NCBI RefSeq assembly: GCF_023156385.1
Contig: NZ_JAKZAK010000006.1
Span: 62,001-126,000 of the forward strand
DNA length: 64,000 nucleotides
From: Marinobacter xestospongiae
GTDB lineage: Bacteria > Pseudomonadota > Gammaproteobacteria > Pseudomonadales > Oleiphilaceae
Direction: 5' to 3'
Shown: positions 44,635 through 53,089 of the stretch, piece by piece
Layout of the letters: every line of letters begins with the position of its first letter
How positions within the stretch are numbered: position 1 is the stretch's first letter
Translations under genes and position numbers: made by a program
Notes under the pieces: model-generated
Told to the model about the DNA's origin: nothing
The model's database searches: none
The model's input: only the letters and a program-made list of their open reading frames with translations

Positions 44635-45789
44635 ATTTACTGGCGGCTGTCCAACCTCTACTTCTGGTTCTTTGCCCTGCTGGGGGCGCTGCTGCCTTAC
44701 TGGTCGCTGTATCTGGAAGACAGAGGGTTCAGCTACCTTGAAATCGCCACCCTGATGGCGACGATCCAGCTCACCAAGATCGTCGCGCCCAGCGTCTGGG
44801 GCTGGCTCGGCGACCGCACCGGACAGCGGGTGCGACTGGTGCGCACCGGCGCTCTGGTTGGCGCCGTCTGCTTCTCCGGCGTGTTTCTGGAACCGGCGTT
44901 CTTCGGACTGTTGCTGGTGATGCTGGCCTTCACCTTCTTCTGGAACGCCGTGCTGCCGCTGTATGAGGTGATCACCCTGCAGGGGCTGGGTCGGGATCGG
45001 GCGCGCTATGGCCGGGTTCGGCTCTGGGGTTCGGTGGGCTTTGTCGGTGCGGTGGCCGGTGTTGGTGCGATCCTGGAGTGGCTGCCCATCGGTTTCCTGC
45101 CGTGGATTGTGATGCCGGTGTTTGCCGGCATCGCCATCTCCGCCTTTCTGGTGCCAGCCGAGCGTGGTCCGGCACGCTCAACGGCCGGTGCTGCCGAGTT
45201 ATGGGCCATCCTGCGGCATCCGGCAGTGATCGCCTTCTTTCTGATGAACTTCCTGCTACAGGTGTCGCACGGCGCCTACTACACCTTCTTCAGCATTCAC
45301 CTGGAACAACACGGCTACGGCAAGTTTGCCATTGGCGTGCTCTGGTCGCTGGGGGTCATTGCTGAAATTGCGCTGTTTATCGTAATGCATCGGCTGTTTC
45401 GTCGGTTCACTGTGCGCCAGATTGCGATCGCCGCGCTGCTGTTGACGCTGTTACGGTGGGTGCTCATCGCCGAGGCAACGTCCCTGTTGGCCGTTCTGGT
45501 GTTTGCCCAGCTGCTCCATGCCGCATCTTACGGCGCGCTGCATGCGCTGTCGGTCCAGTACATCCATGGCTATTTCGGCGGCGGCCATCATGGCCAGGGT
45601 CAGGCACTCTATAGTGGCCTGACGTTTGGTGCCGGCGGCGCTGTCGGTGCCTGGCTCTCCGGCTTCCTGGTGGAGGGCGTGGGTACCGACGGGGCATTCT
45701 GGGGCAGTGCGGTCGCCATCGCCCTGGGGGTGCTGGTTGCCTGGCGGGGCCTCAAAGCGCCGCCGGAGCCTTCCGGTGTTCCCGACTGA
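44635..45789 (+). CDS. MFS transporter, HcaT-like, with a non-standard start
   Basis: A 12-helix major-facilitator protein resembling phenylpropionate-type permeases: YFWFFALLGALLPYWSLYLE opens helix 1, and WGWLGDRTGQRVRLVR is the MFS loop between helices 2 and 3. Relatives begin about MYWRLS, which fits here if the ATT at 44635 is the start (ATT-TAC-TGG-CGG). No ATG, GTG or TTG lies between the aroC stop and this point; the only earlier one in frame is a TTG at 44494, 136 bp inside aroC. GGGTAGGG lies just before the ATT. The gene ends back-to-back with pilU, with no gap. The substrate is unknown. Confidence 0.82.
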   Translation: MYWRLSNLYFWFFALLGALLPYWSLYLEDRGFSYLEIATLMATIQLTKIVAPSVWGWLGDRTGQRVRLVRTGALVGAVCFSGVFLEPAFFGLLLVMLAFTFFWNAVLPLYEVITLQGLGRDRARYGRVRLWGSVGFVGAVAGVGAILEWLPIGFLPWIVMPVFAGIAISAFLVPAERGPARSTAGAAELWAILRHPAVIAFFLMNFLLQVSHGAYYTFFSIHLEQHGYGKFAIGVLWSLGVIAEIALFIVMHRLFRRFTVRQIAIAALLLTLLRWVLIAEATSLLAVLVFAQLLHAASYGALHALSVQYIHGYFGGGHHGQGQALYSGLTFGAGGAVGAWLSGFLVEGVGTDGAFWGSAVAIALGVLVAWRGLKAPPEPSGVPD

Positions 45790-46968
45790 TCAGCTTTGAT
45801 CCGGGTCCTCATCCGGTTCCTCCAATTTGAGCGACAGGCCGCCATCCGGTTTGCCTGGTGCCGATGCTGGTCGGGGGCTGGCAGTTACAGTTGGCGGACT
45901 GTCAGGCTGGCCACCATCCAGCTTGATCTTGAGGCGGAGGTTGTTGGCAGAATCCGCGTTTTTCAGCGCCTCCTCCTGGCTGATCCTGCCTTCTTTCCAA
46001 AGGTTGAACAGCGCCAGATCAAAGGTTTGCATGCCAAGGTTCGACGACTTTTCCATAATTTCTTTAATGCCATCAATCTCGCCACGGAGGATCAGCTCGC
46101 TGATCGTGGGCGTGCCCAGCAGCACCTCGATAGCGGCGCAGCGCTTGCCGTCCAGGGTTGGGATCAGGCGTTGTGACACAAAGGCGCGAATGTTCATGGC
46201 CAGGTCCATCAGCAACTGAGGACGCCGCTCTTCCGGGAAGAAGTTGATGATCCGGTCCAGGGCCTGGTTGGCGTTGTTGGCGTGCAGCGTGGAGATGCAC
46301 AGGTGGCCGGTTTCGGCGAATGCCAGGGCGTGCTCCATGGTTGCCCGGTCGCGGATTTCGCCGATCAGGATAACGTCCGGCGCCTGTCGCAGGGTATTCT
46401 TCAGCGCCTGATGAAAGCTCCGGGTATCAACGCCAACTTCCCGTTGATTGACGATGCACTTCTTGTGACGGTGAATGTACTCAACCGGGTCTTCAATGGT
46501 GATGATGTGACCCCGGGAGTTGGAATTTCGGTGATCGATCAGTGCCGCCAGGGAAGTGGATTTACCAGAGCCGGTCGCGCCAACGAACAGCACCAGGCCA
46601 CGCTTGGACATCACCACATCTTTCAGGATGGGTGGAAGCCCAAGGTCATCCGCGTTGGGAATCTCGGTCACGATATTGCGGGCCACAATGGACAGCTCAT
46701 TGCGCTGTCGAAAGATGTTGATACGGAACCGGCCTACCTGGGGAATGCTGTAAGCCAGGTTCATTTCCAGTTCCTGCTCAAATTCCTCGATCTGCTCCTG
46801 ATCCATGATCCGGTAGGCGATCTCCTTGATCTCGCCGGGCTTCAGGGGCGTTCGGTCGATCGGCTTCAGGGTGCCCTGGAACTTGGCGCAGGGTGGCGCG
46901 CCTGTGCTGAGGTACAGGTCAGAGCCGTCTTTGACGGCAAGGATCTTGAGGTAGTCGTCGAAGCCCAT
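45790..46968 (-). CDS. pilU: PilU-type twitching-motility ATPase
   Basis: PilU is a hexameric ATPase that helps PilT retract type IV pili. Walker A is GATGSGKSTSLAAL, the Asp box is IITIEDPVEYIH, Walker B is VILIGEIRDRATMEHAL and the His box is HLCISTLHANNANQAL. The N-terminal PAS-like domain begins GFDDYLKILAVKDGSDLYL. The tail after residue 345 is Pro-rich and acidic (KLEEPDEDPDQS), longer than in PilT and typical of PilU. In Pseudomonas pilT and pilU are adjacent; here pilU stands alone, behind a LysR gene. AGGAG precedes the ATG. Confidence 0.93.
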   Translation of the reverse strand: MGFDDYLKILAVKDGSDLYLSTGAPPCAKFQGTLKPIDRTPLKPGEIKEIAYRIMDQEQIEEFEQELEMNLAYSIPQVGRFRINIFRQRNELSIVARNIVTEIPNADDLGLPPILKDVVMSKRGLVLFVGATGSGKSTSLAALIDHRNSNSRGHIITIEDPVEYIHRHKKCIVNQREVGVDTRSFHQALKNTLRQAPDVILIGEIRDRATMEHALAFAETGHLCISTLHANNANQALDRIINFFPEERRPQLLMDLAMNIRAFVSQRLIPTLDGKRCAAIEVLLGTPTISELILRGEIDGIKEIMEKSSNLGMQTFDLALFNLWKEGRISQEEALKNADSANNLRLKIKLDGGQPDSPPTVTASPRPASAPGKPDGGLSLKLEEPDEDPDQS

Positions 46969-47021
46969 TCGGGTCTCCTTGTCTCTGTCGTTAAAGCGGG
47001 TTCAGTGAGGGAGATCTCTGT

Positions 47022-47903
47022 TCAACCCGGTGTCTTGATCTGTTCGCCATGAACAATATCCCGCAGCGCCCGTGCCGCCGAACTCAGCGTGCGTCCGTCC
47101 AGGCCGATGGCGCCCAGAACCCGGCTCACCGGCTGGGTGATCGGCAGGCGAACGATGGAGTCATCCACCATGCTCAGCGGCAGCACACTCCAGCCCAGCC
47201 CAACGCTGGTCATCATTTTGATGGTCTCCAGGTAGTTGGTGGGCATCTTCGGCTTCAGTGCCAGGGACTGCTCCAGGAACAGTCGGCTGACCACTCGATA
47301 GGTTGCGGTGGAGGTGTCGGGCAACAGCGCCGGGTACGGGCTAAGGTCCGCGAGCCCGGGTGCGGTCAGTCGCGCCAGCGGATGCTCCGGTCCGCTGACG
47401 AAGACCATGGGGTCCGCCCATTGTTCGTACACCACGAAGTTGTTGTCCATGTCATCACTGAGGGTGACGAACGCCAGTTCGGCGTTGCGTTTTCGCATTT
47501 GCACGTAGGCGCTTTCGGACTCCATGAACTGCAGGTTCAGGCGCACCTGTGGGTGCTCCCGATTGAACCGGCGCAGCCAGGCTGGCAGGTGATGGAGTCC
47601 GATATGGTGGCTGGCAATGATGTCCAACTCCCCTCCAATATCGTCGTTGTCTGGCGAAAGCGCCACCCGGGCGTTGTGAAGCTCGTCCAGAATGCGGCGG
47701 GCATGGGGCAATAGCCGGCTGCCGGCTTCGGTCAGTTGCAGGTGACGCTGGCGTCGATCCACCAGCGGGCTGCCGAGTTGATTCTCAAGGGCTGCCAGTC
47801 GTTTACTGATGGCGGGCTGAGTCAGGTGCAGGGTTTCAGCGGCCTCTGAGAAAGAGCCGATATCGACAATGGTGACGAACGCCTTGAGGCTGTTGGTGTC
47901 CAT
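47022..47903 (-). CDS. LysR-family regulator divergent from leuC
   Basis: The 293-residue protein has the LysR helix-turn-helix near the N-terminus (GSFSEAAETLHLTQPAISKRLAALE) and a substrate-binding domain with GGELDIIASHHIGLHHL. The ATG at 47903 is preferred because AGGGA lies before it; ATGs at 47921 and an earlier start are possible. It is divergent from leuC across a region with two LysR-type inverted repeats, so autoregulation and control of leuCDB are likely. The inducer may be a leucine-pathway intermediate, but this is inference. Gene order matches Pseudomonas. Confidence 0.9.
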   Translation of the reverse strand: MDTNSLKAFVTIVDIGSFSEAAETLHLTQPAISKRLAALENQLGSPLVDRRQRHLQLTEAGSRLLPHARRILDELHNARVALSPDNDDIGGELDIIASHHIGLHHLPAWLRRFNREHPQVRLNLQFMESESAYVQMRKRNAELAFVTLSDDMDNNFVVYEQWADPMVFVSGPEHPLARLTAPGLADLSPYPALLPDTSTATYRVVSRLFLEQSLALKPKMPTNYLETIKMMTSVGLGWSVLPLSMVDDSIVRLPITQPVSRVLGAIGLDGRTLSSAARALRDIVHGEQIKTPG

Positions 47904-47921
47904 GGTTGTCCCTGCAGGCAT

Positions 47922-47976
47922 TTGCATTCCTAAGTGGAATGCAATCTATAAAAAACATGAATTGAGGTTATCTCAA
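47922..47976 (+). promoter_or_regulatory. Two LysR-type inverted repeats in the leuC promoter
   Basis: A perfect 9-bp inverted repeat with 5-nt spacer (TTGCATTCC/GGAATGCAA, 47922-47944) is followed 36 bp downstream, centre to centre, by TTGAG-GTTAT-CTCAA (47962-47976). Both contain the T-N11-A core of LysR sites. A TATAAA at 47947-47952 between them is the likely -10, and the first repeat overlaps the -35. This is the classic recognition-plus-activation layout. Confidence 0.7.
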
Positions 47977-47989
47977 GGAAGGGTATACC

Positions 47990-48106
47990 ATGATCGCCAC
48001 AGTCACCGCCACTTGTTCCAGGGATTCACGCGCCGGGCAGGCGGTTACCGAAAAGACGTTGTCGGATAGACGCGGTCGAATAAAACACAGTCAGAATAAC
48101 CACTGA
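47990..48106 (+). CDS. Possible 38-residue leader ORF upstream of leuC
   Basis: An ATG at 47990 follows a strong AAGGAAGGG site by 7 bases and opens 38 codons ending in TGA at 48104-48106, 20 bp before leuC. The product ([16 protein letters not shown], and so on to KHSQNNH) has only one Leu codon, so it is not a normal leucine attenuator. It could couple or modulate leuC translation, or be a chance frame. The ribosome site is what makes it worth listing. Confidence 0.35.
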   Translation: MIATVTATCSRDSRAGQAVTEKTLSDRRGRIKHSQNNH

Positions 48107-48125
48107 GAGAGCTGAGGAGCCAGTC

Positions 48126-49544
48126 ATGGCCGGTAAAACCCTTTACGACAAATTGTGGGATGACCATCTCGTCAAGCAACGGGATGACGGGTCTGCGCTG
48201 ATCTATATCGATCGCCAGTTGCTCCACGAAGTCACATCGCCCCAGGCGTTTGAAGGCTTGCGCCTGGCCAACCGCAAACCGTGGCGACTGGACGCCAACC
48301 TGGCGACGCCGGATCACAACGTGCCAACCACCGATCGCGACAAGGGCATCGACGGCATCGTGGATCCGGTATCCCGTACCCAGGTTGAGACTCTGGACCG
48401 CAACTGCGACGAGTTTGGCATCCTCGAGTTCAAGATCAAGGATCAGCGTCAGGGCATCGTTCATGTCATCGGGCCGGAGCAGGGCGCCACGCTGCCGGGG
48501 ATGACCGTCGTGTGCGGTGACTCTCACACCTCGACTCACGGCGCGTTTGGCACACTGGCCCACGGGATCGGCACGTCCGAAGTTGAGCACGTCCTCGCGA
48601 CCCAGTGCCTGGTCCAGAAAAAGATGAAGAATATGCTGGTGAAGGTCAACGGCGAACTCGGTGCCGGCGTGACCGGCAAAGACGTGGTTCTCGCCATCAT
48701 CGGCAAGATCGGCACCGCCGGTGGTACAGGCTATGCGATCGAGTTTGGCGGCGAAGCGATCCGCAAGCTGTCAATGGAAGCCCGTATGACCATCTGCAAC
48801 ATGTCCATTGAAGCCGGTGCCCGGGTCGGTATGGTGGCGGTGGACGACATCACCATCGATTACGTCAAGGGTCGTCCGTTCGCCCCGAGCGGTGAGCAGT
48901 GGGATGCCGCGGTTGACTACTGGCGCACCCTGCACAGTGACGATGACGCGGAATTCGACAAGGTCGTGGAGCTGGAAGGTCGTGATATTCAGCCTCAGGT
49001 AACCTGGGGCACCTCGCCGGAGATGGTCACAGGTGTGGATGGTACGGTGCCAGACCCGGCCGCCGAAGCGGACCCCATCAAGCGCGAAGGCATTGTCCGG
49101 GCGCTGAAGTACATGGGGCTGGACGCCAATATGCCGATTACGGACATCAAGCTCGACCGGGTGTTTATCGGTTCCTGCACAAACTCCCGCATTGAAGATC
49201 TGCGCGAGGCGGCCGCGGTGGTGAAAGGCCATAAGGTGGCGGCAAGCCTGAAACAGGCGATGGTGGTACCGGGCTCCGGTCTGGTCAAGGCCCAGGCCGA
49301 ACAGGAAGGCCTCGACAGGATCTTTATCGAGGCCGGTCTGGAATGGCGTGATCCCGGCTGCTCCATGTGCCTGGCGATGAACGCCGACAAACTGGGGCAG
49401 GGCGAGCACTGCGCCTCCACCTCCAACCGTAACTTCGAGGGGCGGCAAGGCTTCGGTGGCCGTACCCACCTGGTGAGCCCGGGTATGGCGGCCGCGGCAG
49501 CCATCGCCGGCCATTTTGTCGACGTTCGCGATCTGACCCACTGA
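48126..49544 (+). CDS. leuC: 3-isopropylmalate dehydratase large subunit
   Basis: LeuC and LeuD together move the hydroxyl of isopropylmalate in leucine synthesis. The 472-residue protein is an aconitase-type enzyme: [19 protein letters not shown], the cluster Cys in [13 protein letters not shown], and the pair in [11 protein letters not shown], which bind a [4Fe-4S] cluster. The start is the ATG at 48126 behind GAGGAG. It is followed by leuD 20 bp later. Expression is probably controlled by the LysR sites upstream. Confidence 0.97.
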   Translation: MAGKTLYDKLWDDHLVKQRDDGSALIYIDRQLLHEVTSPQAFEGLRLANRKPWRLDANLATPDHNVPTTDRDKGIDGIVDPVSRTQVETLDRNCDEFGILEFKIKDQRQGIVHVIGPEQGATLPGMTVVCGDSHTSTHGAFGTLAHGIGTSEVEHVLATQCLVQKKMKNMLVKVNGELGAGVTGKDVVLAIIGKIGTAGGTGYAIEFGGEAIRKLSMEARMTICNMSIEAGARVGMVAVDDITIDYVKGRPFAPSGEQWDAAVDYWRTLHSDDDAEFDKVVELEGRDIQPQVTWGTSPEMVTGVDGTVPDPAAEADPIKREGIVRALKYMGLDANMPITDIKLDRVFIGSCTNSRIEDLREAAAVVKGHKVAASLKQAMVVPGSGLVKAQAEQEGLDRIFIEAGLEWRDPGCSMCLAMNADKLGQGEHCASTSNRNFEGRQGFGGRTHLVSPGMAAAAAIAGHFVDVRDLTH

Positions 49545-49564
49545 TCCACAAGGAGATAAGTCCC

Positions 49565-50212
49565 ATGCGCGCTTTTACGCAACATCAGGGCGTTGTTGCC
49601 CCCCTGGACCGTTCCAATGTGGATACGGACATGATCATTCCCAAGCAGTTTCTCAAATCCATCAAGCGCAGCGGGTTTGGTCCCAATCTGTTCGATGAAC
49701 TGCGTTACCTGGACGAAGGCAAGCCGGACCAGGACTGCTCGCAGCGTCCGCTGAATCCGGACTTTGTCCTCAACCAGCCGCGTTACCAGAGCGCGAGTGT
49801 GCTGCTGGCGCGAACCAACTTTGGCTGTGGCTCCAGTCGTGAGCACGCTCCCTGGGCTTTGGACGACTTTGGTTTCCGGGTCATCATTGCCCCGAGTTTT
49901 GCCGATATTTTCTACAACAACTGCTTTAAGAATGGCTTGTTACCCATTGTTCTGGAAGAGTCTGTGGTTGACCAGTTGTTTGCGGAAACTGAGCAGCAGG
50001 AAGGCTATCAGTTAGCCATTGACCTCGAAGCCAAGACGGTCATGACGCCTGGCGGCGACACCTTTGGCTTTGAGGTGGACGACTTCCGCCGTCACTGTCT
50101 CCTCAATGGCCTGGACGACATTGGCGTGACCCTGGAAGATGCGGACCTGATCCGGGATTACGAGAGCAAGCGCCGCCAGAGTGCGCCCTGGCTGTTCAAT
50201 ACCGGTAATTGA
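49565..50212 (+). CDS. leuD: 3-isopropylmalate dehydratase small subunit
   Basis: This is the swivel-domain partner of LeuC. The 215-residue sequence begins [20 protein letters not shown] and has [19 protein letters not shown] and [15 protein letters not shown], both hallmarks of LeuD. AAGGAG precedes the ATG. leuB follows after a 64-bp gap that holds a strong GC hairpin. The length is normal and nothing is missing. Confidence 0.97.
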   Translation: MRAFTQHQGVVAPLDRSNVDTDMIIPKQFLKSIKRSGFGPNLFDELRYLDEGKPDQDCSQRPLNPDFVLNQPRYQSASVLLARTNFGCGSSREHAPWALDDFGFRVIIAPSFADIFYNNCFKNGLLPIVLEESVVDQLFAETEQQEGYQLAIDLEAKTVMTPGGDTFGFEVDDFRRHCLLNGLDDIGVTLEDADLIRDYESKRRQSAPWLFNTGN

Positions 50213-50215
50213 TTC

Positions 50216-50240
50216 CCGGCCCGGGGCTGCCCCGGGCCGG
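50216..50240 (+). repeat. Strong GC hairpin between leuD and leuB
   Basis: A perfect 11-bp stem (CCGGCCCGGGG with its complement, CTG loop) sits between two genes of one operon. No U-run follows, so it is not a terminator. It may set an RNA processing or stability boundary, giving different levels of LeuD and LeuB. Confidence 0.7.
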
Positions 50241-50276
50241 ACAACGACAGAACAACAGGTTGAGAAGGAGTAGAGC

Positions 50277-51350
50277 ATGAGTAAATCGGTATTGTTGTTG
50301 CCCGGCGACGGCATCGGCCCGGAAATCGTGGCAGAGGCGGAGAAGGTGCTGCACAAGGTGAACGAGCAGTTCGACCTCGGGCTGGTGTTTGATTCCGCTC
50401 ACGTTGGCGGCGCGGCGATTGATGCCACCGGAGTGCCGTTACCGGACGACACCCTGGACAAGGCCCGCAAGGCCGACGCGATCCTGCTGGGCGCTGTTGG
50501 TGGTCCTAAATGGGATGGCCTGGACATGGCCATTCGTCCCGAGAAAGGCCTGCTGGGTCTGCGCTCGAGCCTCGAGCTGTTCGGCAACCTGCGGCCGGCC
50601 ATTCTCTACCCGCAACTGGCATCGGCGTCTTCCCTCAAGCCGGAAGTGGTGTCTGGCCTTGACATCCTGATCGTGCGCGAGCTCACCGGTGGCATCTATT
50701 TTGGCCAACCACGAGGTGTCCGTGAGCTGGATGGAGGAGAGCGCCAGGGGTACAACACGTATGTGTACTCCGAGTCCGAGATCCGTCGAATTGGTCGGGT
50801 CGCGTTTGAGGCTGCGCAGCAGCGCAACAAGAAACTGTGCTCTGTAGACAAGGCCAACGTACTGGAAGTAACAGTGCTGTGGCGGGAGATCATGGAAGAG
50901 TTGTCGAAGGACTACCCTGATGTCGAACTGAGCCATATGTACGTCGACAATGCGGCGATGCAGCTGGTTCGCGCACCCAAGCAGTTTGATGTGATTGTGA
51001 CCGGCAACATGTTTGGTGATATTCTTTCCGACGAAGCGGCAATGCTGACCGGCTCAATTGGCATGTTGCCATCGGCCTCACTGAACTCTGACAAGCAGGG
51101 CATGTACGAGCCCTGTCACGGTTCCGCGCCGGACATCGCCGGTCAGGGCATTGCCAATCCGCTGGCCACCATTCTGTCTGCCGCCATGATGCTGCGTTAC
51201 AGCCTGCAGGCGGAAAACGCAGCACAGGCCATCGAGGCAGCGGTCAGCAAAGTGCTGGACCAGGGACTGCGTACCGCGGACATCATGTCCGACGACGGCC
51301 GCAAGGTAACCACCCGTGAAATGGGTGAGGCGGTACTGGCAGCGCTATAA
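50277..51350 (+). CDS. leuB: 3-isopropylmalate dehydrogenase
   Basis: LeuB oxidises and decarboxylates isopropylmalate with NAD. The 357 residues include [32 protein letters not shown] and the C-terminal metal- and NAD-binding segment [15 protein letters not shown] followed by [17 protein letters not shown]. These are typical of the decarboxylating dehydrogenase family. It follows leuD and is followed, 109 bp later, by asd, so leucine and aspartate-family genes are adjacent, as in Pseudomonas. Confidence 0.97.
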   Translation: MSKSVLLLPGDGIGPEIVAEAEKVLHKVNEQFDLGLVFDSAHVGGAAIDATGVPLPDDTLDKARKADAILLGAVGGPKWDGLDMAIRPEKGLLGLRSSLELFGNLRPAILYPQLASASSLKPEVVSGLDILIVRELTGGIYFGQPRGVRELDGGERQGYNTYVYSESEIRRIGRVAFEAAQQRNKKLCSVDKANVLEVTVLWREIMEELSKDYPDVELSHMYVDNAAMQLVRAPKQFDVIVTGNMFGDILSDEAAMLTGSIGMLPSASLNSDKQGMYEPCHGSAPDIAGQGIANPLATILSAAMMLRYSLQAENAAQAIEAAVSKVLDQGLRTADIMSDDGRKVTTREMGEAVLAAL

Positions 51351-51459
51351 CATCAGCGAACCCGACGGCAACAAGATGCGTTGCCGCGGGATCATCCATC
51401 CTGTCCCTGCCGGCGATACGGGCAAGGGGCGGGCATAAAATGAGGTTCAAAGGTCGCAC

Positions 51460-52575
51460 ATGAAGCGAGTTGGACTTGTAGGTTGGCGTGGCATGGTGGG
51501 ATCAGTCCTCATGCAGCGCATGCGTGAAGAAAACGATTTCGCCGACATCGAACCGGTATTTTTCTCCACTTCCCAAACCGGTAAACCGGCACCGGACGTG
51601 GGCAAGGATGGCGTTCCACCTCTCCAGGACGCGTTTGACATCGAGACCCTGAAAGGAATGGACGTCATCGTCACCTGTCAGGGTGGCGACTACACCCAGG
51701 ACGTATTCCAGCGCCTGCGTGACAGTGGCTGGGAAGGCTACTGGATTGACGCCGCGTCTACGCTGCGGATGGCGGATCATTCCGTCATTGTTCTGGACCC
51801 GGTCAACCGTAACGTTATTGATGAAGCGCTTGACCGCGGCGTCAAGGACTACATCGGTGGCAACTGCACCGTCAGCCTGATGATGCTGGCCCTTGGTGGT
51901 CTGCTGGAGCAGGACCTGATTGAGTGGGTATCTCCGATGACCTATCAGGCAGCCTCCGGTGCTGGCGCCCAGAATATGCGGGAACTTTTGTCGCAGATGG
52001 GCGAGCTGCGTGATGGCGTGTCGGAGCTGCTGGCCGATCCGTCCTCTGCCATTCTGGACATTGATCGCAAGGTCACCGAAACCATGCGTTCTGACAGCTT
52101 CCCAACCGACCACTTCGGCGTGCCGCTGGGTGGCAGCCTGATTCCGTTTATCGATAAACAGCTCGATAACGGTCAGAGCAAGGAAGAGTGGAAAGCGCAG
52201 TGCGAAACCAACAAGATTCTGGGTCGCAGCGATAACCCGGTGCCGATCGATGGCATCTGTGTTCGTATCGGCGCCATGCGCTCCCACAGCCAGGCGCTGA
52301 CCATCAAGCTGCGCAAGGATCTGCCGCTGGACGAGATCGAATCGATTCTTGATGGCGCCAACGACTGGGTGAAAGTCGTTCCGAATGACAAGGAAGCGAC
52401 CATGCAGGAGCTTACGCCTGCAAAGGTTACCGGCACCTTGGGCATTCCGGTGGGTCGAATCCGCAAACTGGCGATGGGGCCGGAGTATATCTCCGCATTC
52501 ACCGTTGGTGACCAGTTGTTGTGGGGTGCGGCGGAACCATTGCGCCGGATGCTGCGGATACTGCAGGAGCGCTAA
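51460..52575 (+). CDS. asd: Aspartate-semialdehyde dehydrogenase
   Basis: Asd makes aspartate semialdehyde for lysine, threonine, methionine and diaminopimelate (peptidoglycan). The 371-residue enzyme begins [20 protein letters not shown] (NADP site) and has the catalytic Cys in [11 protein letters not shown]. The active-site His lies in [16 protein letters not shown]. Its length fits the Gram-negative type. The leuB-asd gap contains a GGCAAC/GTTGCC hairpin and an AT-rich CATAAAAT near 51434, a possible promoter. A strong terminator ends the unit. Confidence 0.97.
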   Translation: MKRVGLVGWRGMVGSVLMQRMREENDFADIEPVFFSTSQTGKPAPDVGKDGVPPLQDAFDIETLKGMDVIVTCQGGDYTQDVFQRLRDSGWEGYWIDAASTLRMADHSVIVLDPVNRNVIDEALDRGVKDYIGGNCTVSLMMLALGGLLEQDLIEWVSPMTYQAASGAGAQNMRELLSQMGELRDGVSELLADPSSAILDIDRKVTETMRSDSFPTDHFGVPLGGSLIPFIDKQLDNGQSKEEWKAQCETNKILGRSDNPVPIDGICVRIGAMRSHSQALTIKLRKDLPLDEIESILDGANDWVKVVPNDKEATMQELTPAKVTGTLGIPVGRIRKLAMGPEYISAFTVGDQLLWGAAEPLRRMLRILQER

Positions 52576-52629
52576 TGGCGCCACCGGCACTTTGGCGTTC
52601 TGCCAACTGTGTCCGGTTTCCGGCAACCA

Positions 52630-52676
52630 AACAGGGGCGGAGGCTGACTTTCAGTCTCCGCCCCTGTTATTTTCGG
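52630..52676 (+). terminator. Rho-independent terminator after asd
   Basis: A 13-bp stem (52630-52642 with its complement near 52656-52668), with a nested CTGA/TCAG hairpin at its tip, is followed by a T-rich tail (TATTTT), 55 bp after the asd stop. Confidence 0.85.
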
Positions 52677-52935
52677 TGGTTGCCGGTTCACGCCGTCTGG
52701 CGTGTAGGCTAGACTTGCAAGTCTCCCAGGCGACCCCCCTTGAGACCGGTCGTTTCCCTTCCGGATGACGAATGGATGCAACCTGCTTCACTGGTAAGCT
52801 GGGTTGTCCGGAGTCAAAGGAGCGATCTGCTGGGAATGACATACTGCGCGTCATAAAACTGAAGCTATGATGACGCGGTAACAGCAAGTTCCATGAAACA
52901 GCTAAAAAATTGGTGGAACGAAAAGGGCTGATTGA

Positions 52936-52957
52936 TTGATAAAACTGGCTTTATCAA
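52936..52957. promoter_or_regulatory. Operator-like inverted repeat upstream of fimV
   Basis: TTGATAAA and TTTATCAA form a perfect dyad with a 6-nt spacer, 132 bp before the fimV ATG. The size and symmetry suit a dimeric regulator; none is identified. Confidence 0.45.
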
Positions 52958-53089
52958 CAATACTTGCCCAATCACTACGATGTCGGGTCGCATAATAACT
53001 AGAAGAGTTATAGACGATAGTCATCCAACCTCGTCCGATTCTGTTTGAATAAAGCAGTAACGAATAACGGAGACTGGAAAGGAAAAAGC

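Larger units (their letters stand above)
52576..53089. other. Long regulatory region upstream of fimV
   Basis: After the asd terminator there are about 410 bp without a gene. It holds a perfect 14-bp palindrome (AGACTTGCAAGTCT, 52711-52724), an 8-bp inverted repeat CGCGTCAT/ATGACGCG (52847-52854 with 52870-52877) and a perfect 8-bp inverted repeat TTGATAAA/TTTATCAA (52936-52957, 6-nt spacer). AT-rich sequence at 52990-53050 probably contains the fimV promoter. I see no gene on either strand. Confidence 0.55.

Noticed and set aside
47990-48106. Classical leucine attenuator peptide
   Set aside because: It has only one Leu codon and no terminator/antiterminator pair before leuC. It is kept only as a possible small ORF.
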